This document shows positions 20,840 through 20,842 of a stretch of DNA of 20,842 nt, piece by piece; position 1 is the first letter of the stretch; the number at the start of each line of letters is the position of its first letter. Under the pieces are notes generated by a model that did no database searches, was not told where the DNA came from, and was given only the letters and a program-made list of their open reading frames with translations. Origin of the DNA: Gammaproteobacteria bacterium HGW-Gammaproteobacteria-14. GTDB taxonomy: Bacteria; Pseudomonadota; Gammaproteobacteria; Pseudomonadales; Alcanivoracaceae. The stretch is taken from positions 1-20,842 of the forward strand of contig PGZG01000007.1 of NCBI GenBank assembly GCA_002840115.1. The letters are read 5' to 3'. The translations under genes were made by a program, and so were the position numbers.

Positions 20840-20842
20840 CCG

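Overview
This is a chromosomal stretch of a gammaproteobacterium of the broad Pseudomonas/Cellvibrio type. The evidence is gene content and order: yebC/pmpR-ruvC-ruvA-ruvB-ybgC-tolQ-tolR-tolA-tolB-pal-cpoB-queE-queC-tRNA-Lys(UUU), then after an insert nadA-bepA-tusA-like-perM. From memory these are the same two blocks as in Pseudomonas aeruginosa (around PA0964-PA0976.1 and PA1004-PA1007). The genus cannot be fixed from the sequence. Genes are tightly packed, mostly with 1-4 bp stop/start overlaps, and no gap exceeds about 210 bases.

Layout. (1) 1-2673: end of a YebC/PmpR protein, then the Holliday junction genes ruvC, ruvA and ruvB. (2) 2670-7721: the Tol-Pal envelope operon, a proton-driven inner membrane complex (TolQ, TolR, TolA) reaching TolB, Pal and CpoB in the periplasm and outer membrane. 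TolA is short, with a TonB-like Pro/Lys linker. (3) 7797-9109: queE and queC for the 7-deazaguanine/queuosine precursor. (4) 9150-9379: a stable-RNA unit with an A-tract promoter, tRNA-Lys, an unusually structured 80-nt trailer and a strong terminator. (5) 9474-15304: an insert of lipid and light/oxygen-stress genes: an LpxO-like lipid A hydroxylase, a class I DNA photolyase translationally coupled to a COG2907 flavoprotein and a DUF1365 protein, then a Cfa-like lipid methyltransferase. (6) 15451-16791: a small SH3 protein and an M48 metalloprotease lipoprotein. (7) 16894-20839: nadA, the convergent bepA-like M48/TPR protease, and a divergent TusA-like sulfur carrier coupled to an AI-2E/PerM family membrane protein.

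Most of the window is well-known housekeeping. The parts worth a second look lie in the insert between tRNA-Lys and nadA, a position used by genomic islands in P. aeruginosa. The photolyase/flavoprotein/DUF1365/Cfa-like set resembles gene sets controlled by singlet-oxygen or light regulators elsewhere. Its Cfa homologue has changed two residues that line the E. coli Cfa active site, so it may make a methyl-branched (or furan) chain rather than a cyclopropane. Upstream of both parts of the set are repeats that look like operators. The tRNA-Lys trailer folds into two hairpins before its terminator and could be a stable small RNA. All promoter and operator calls are by eye.
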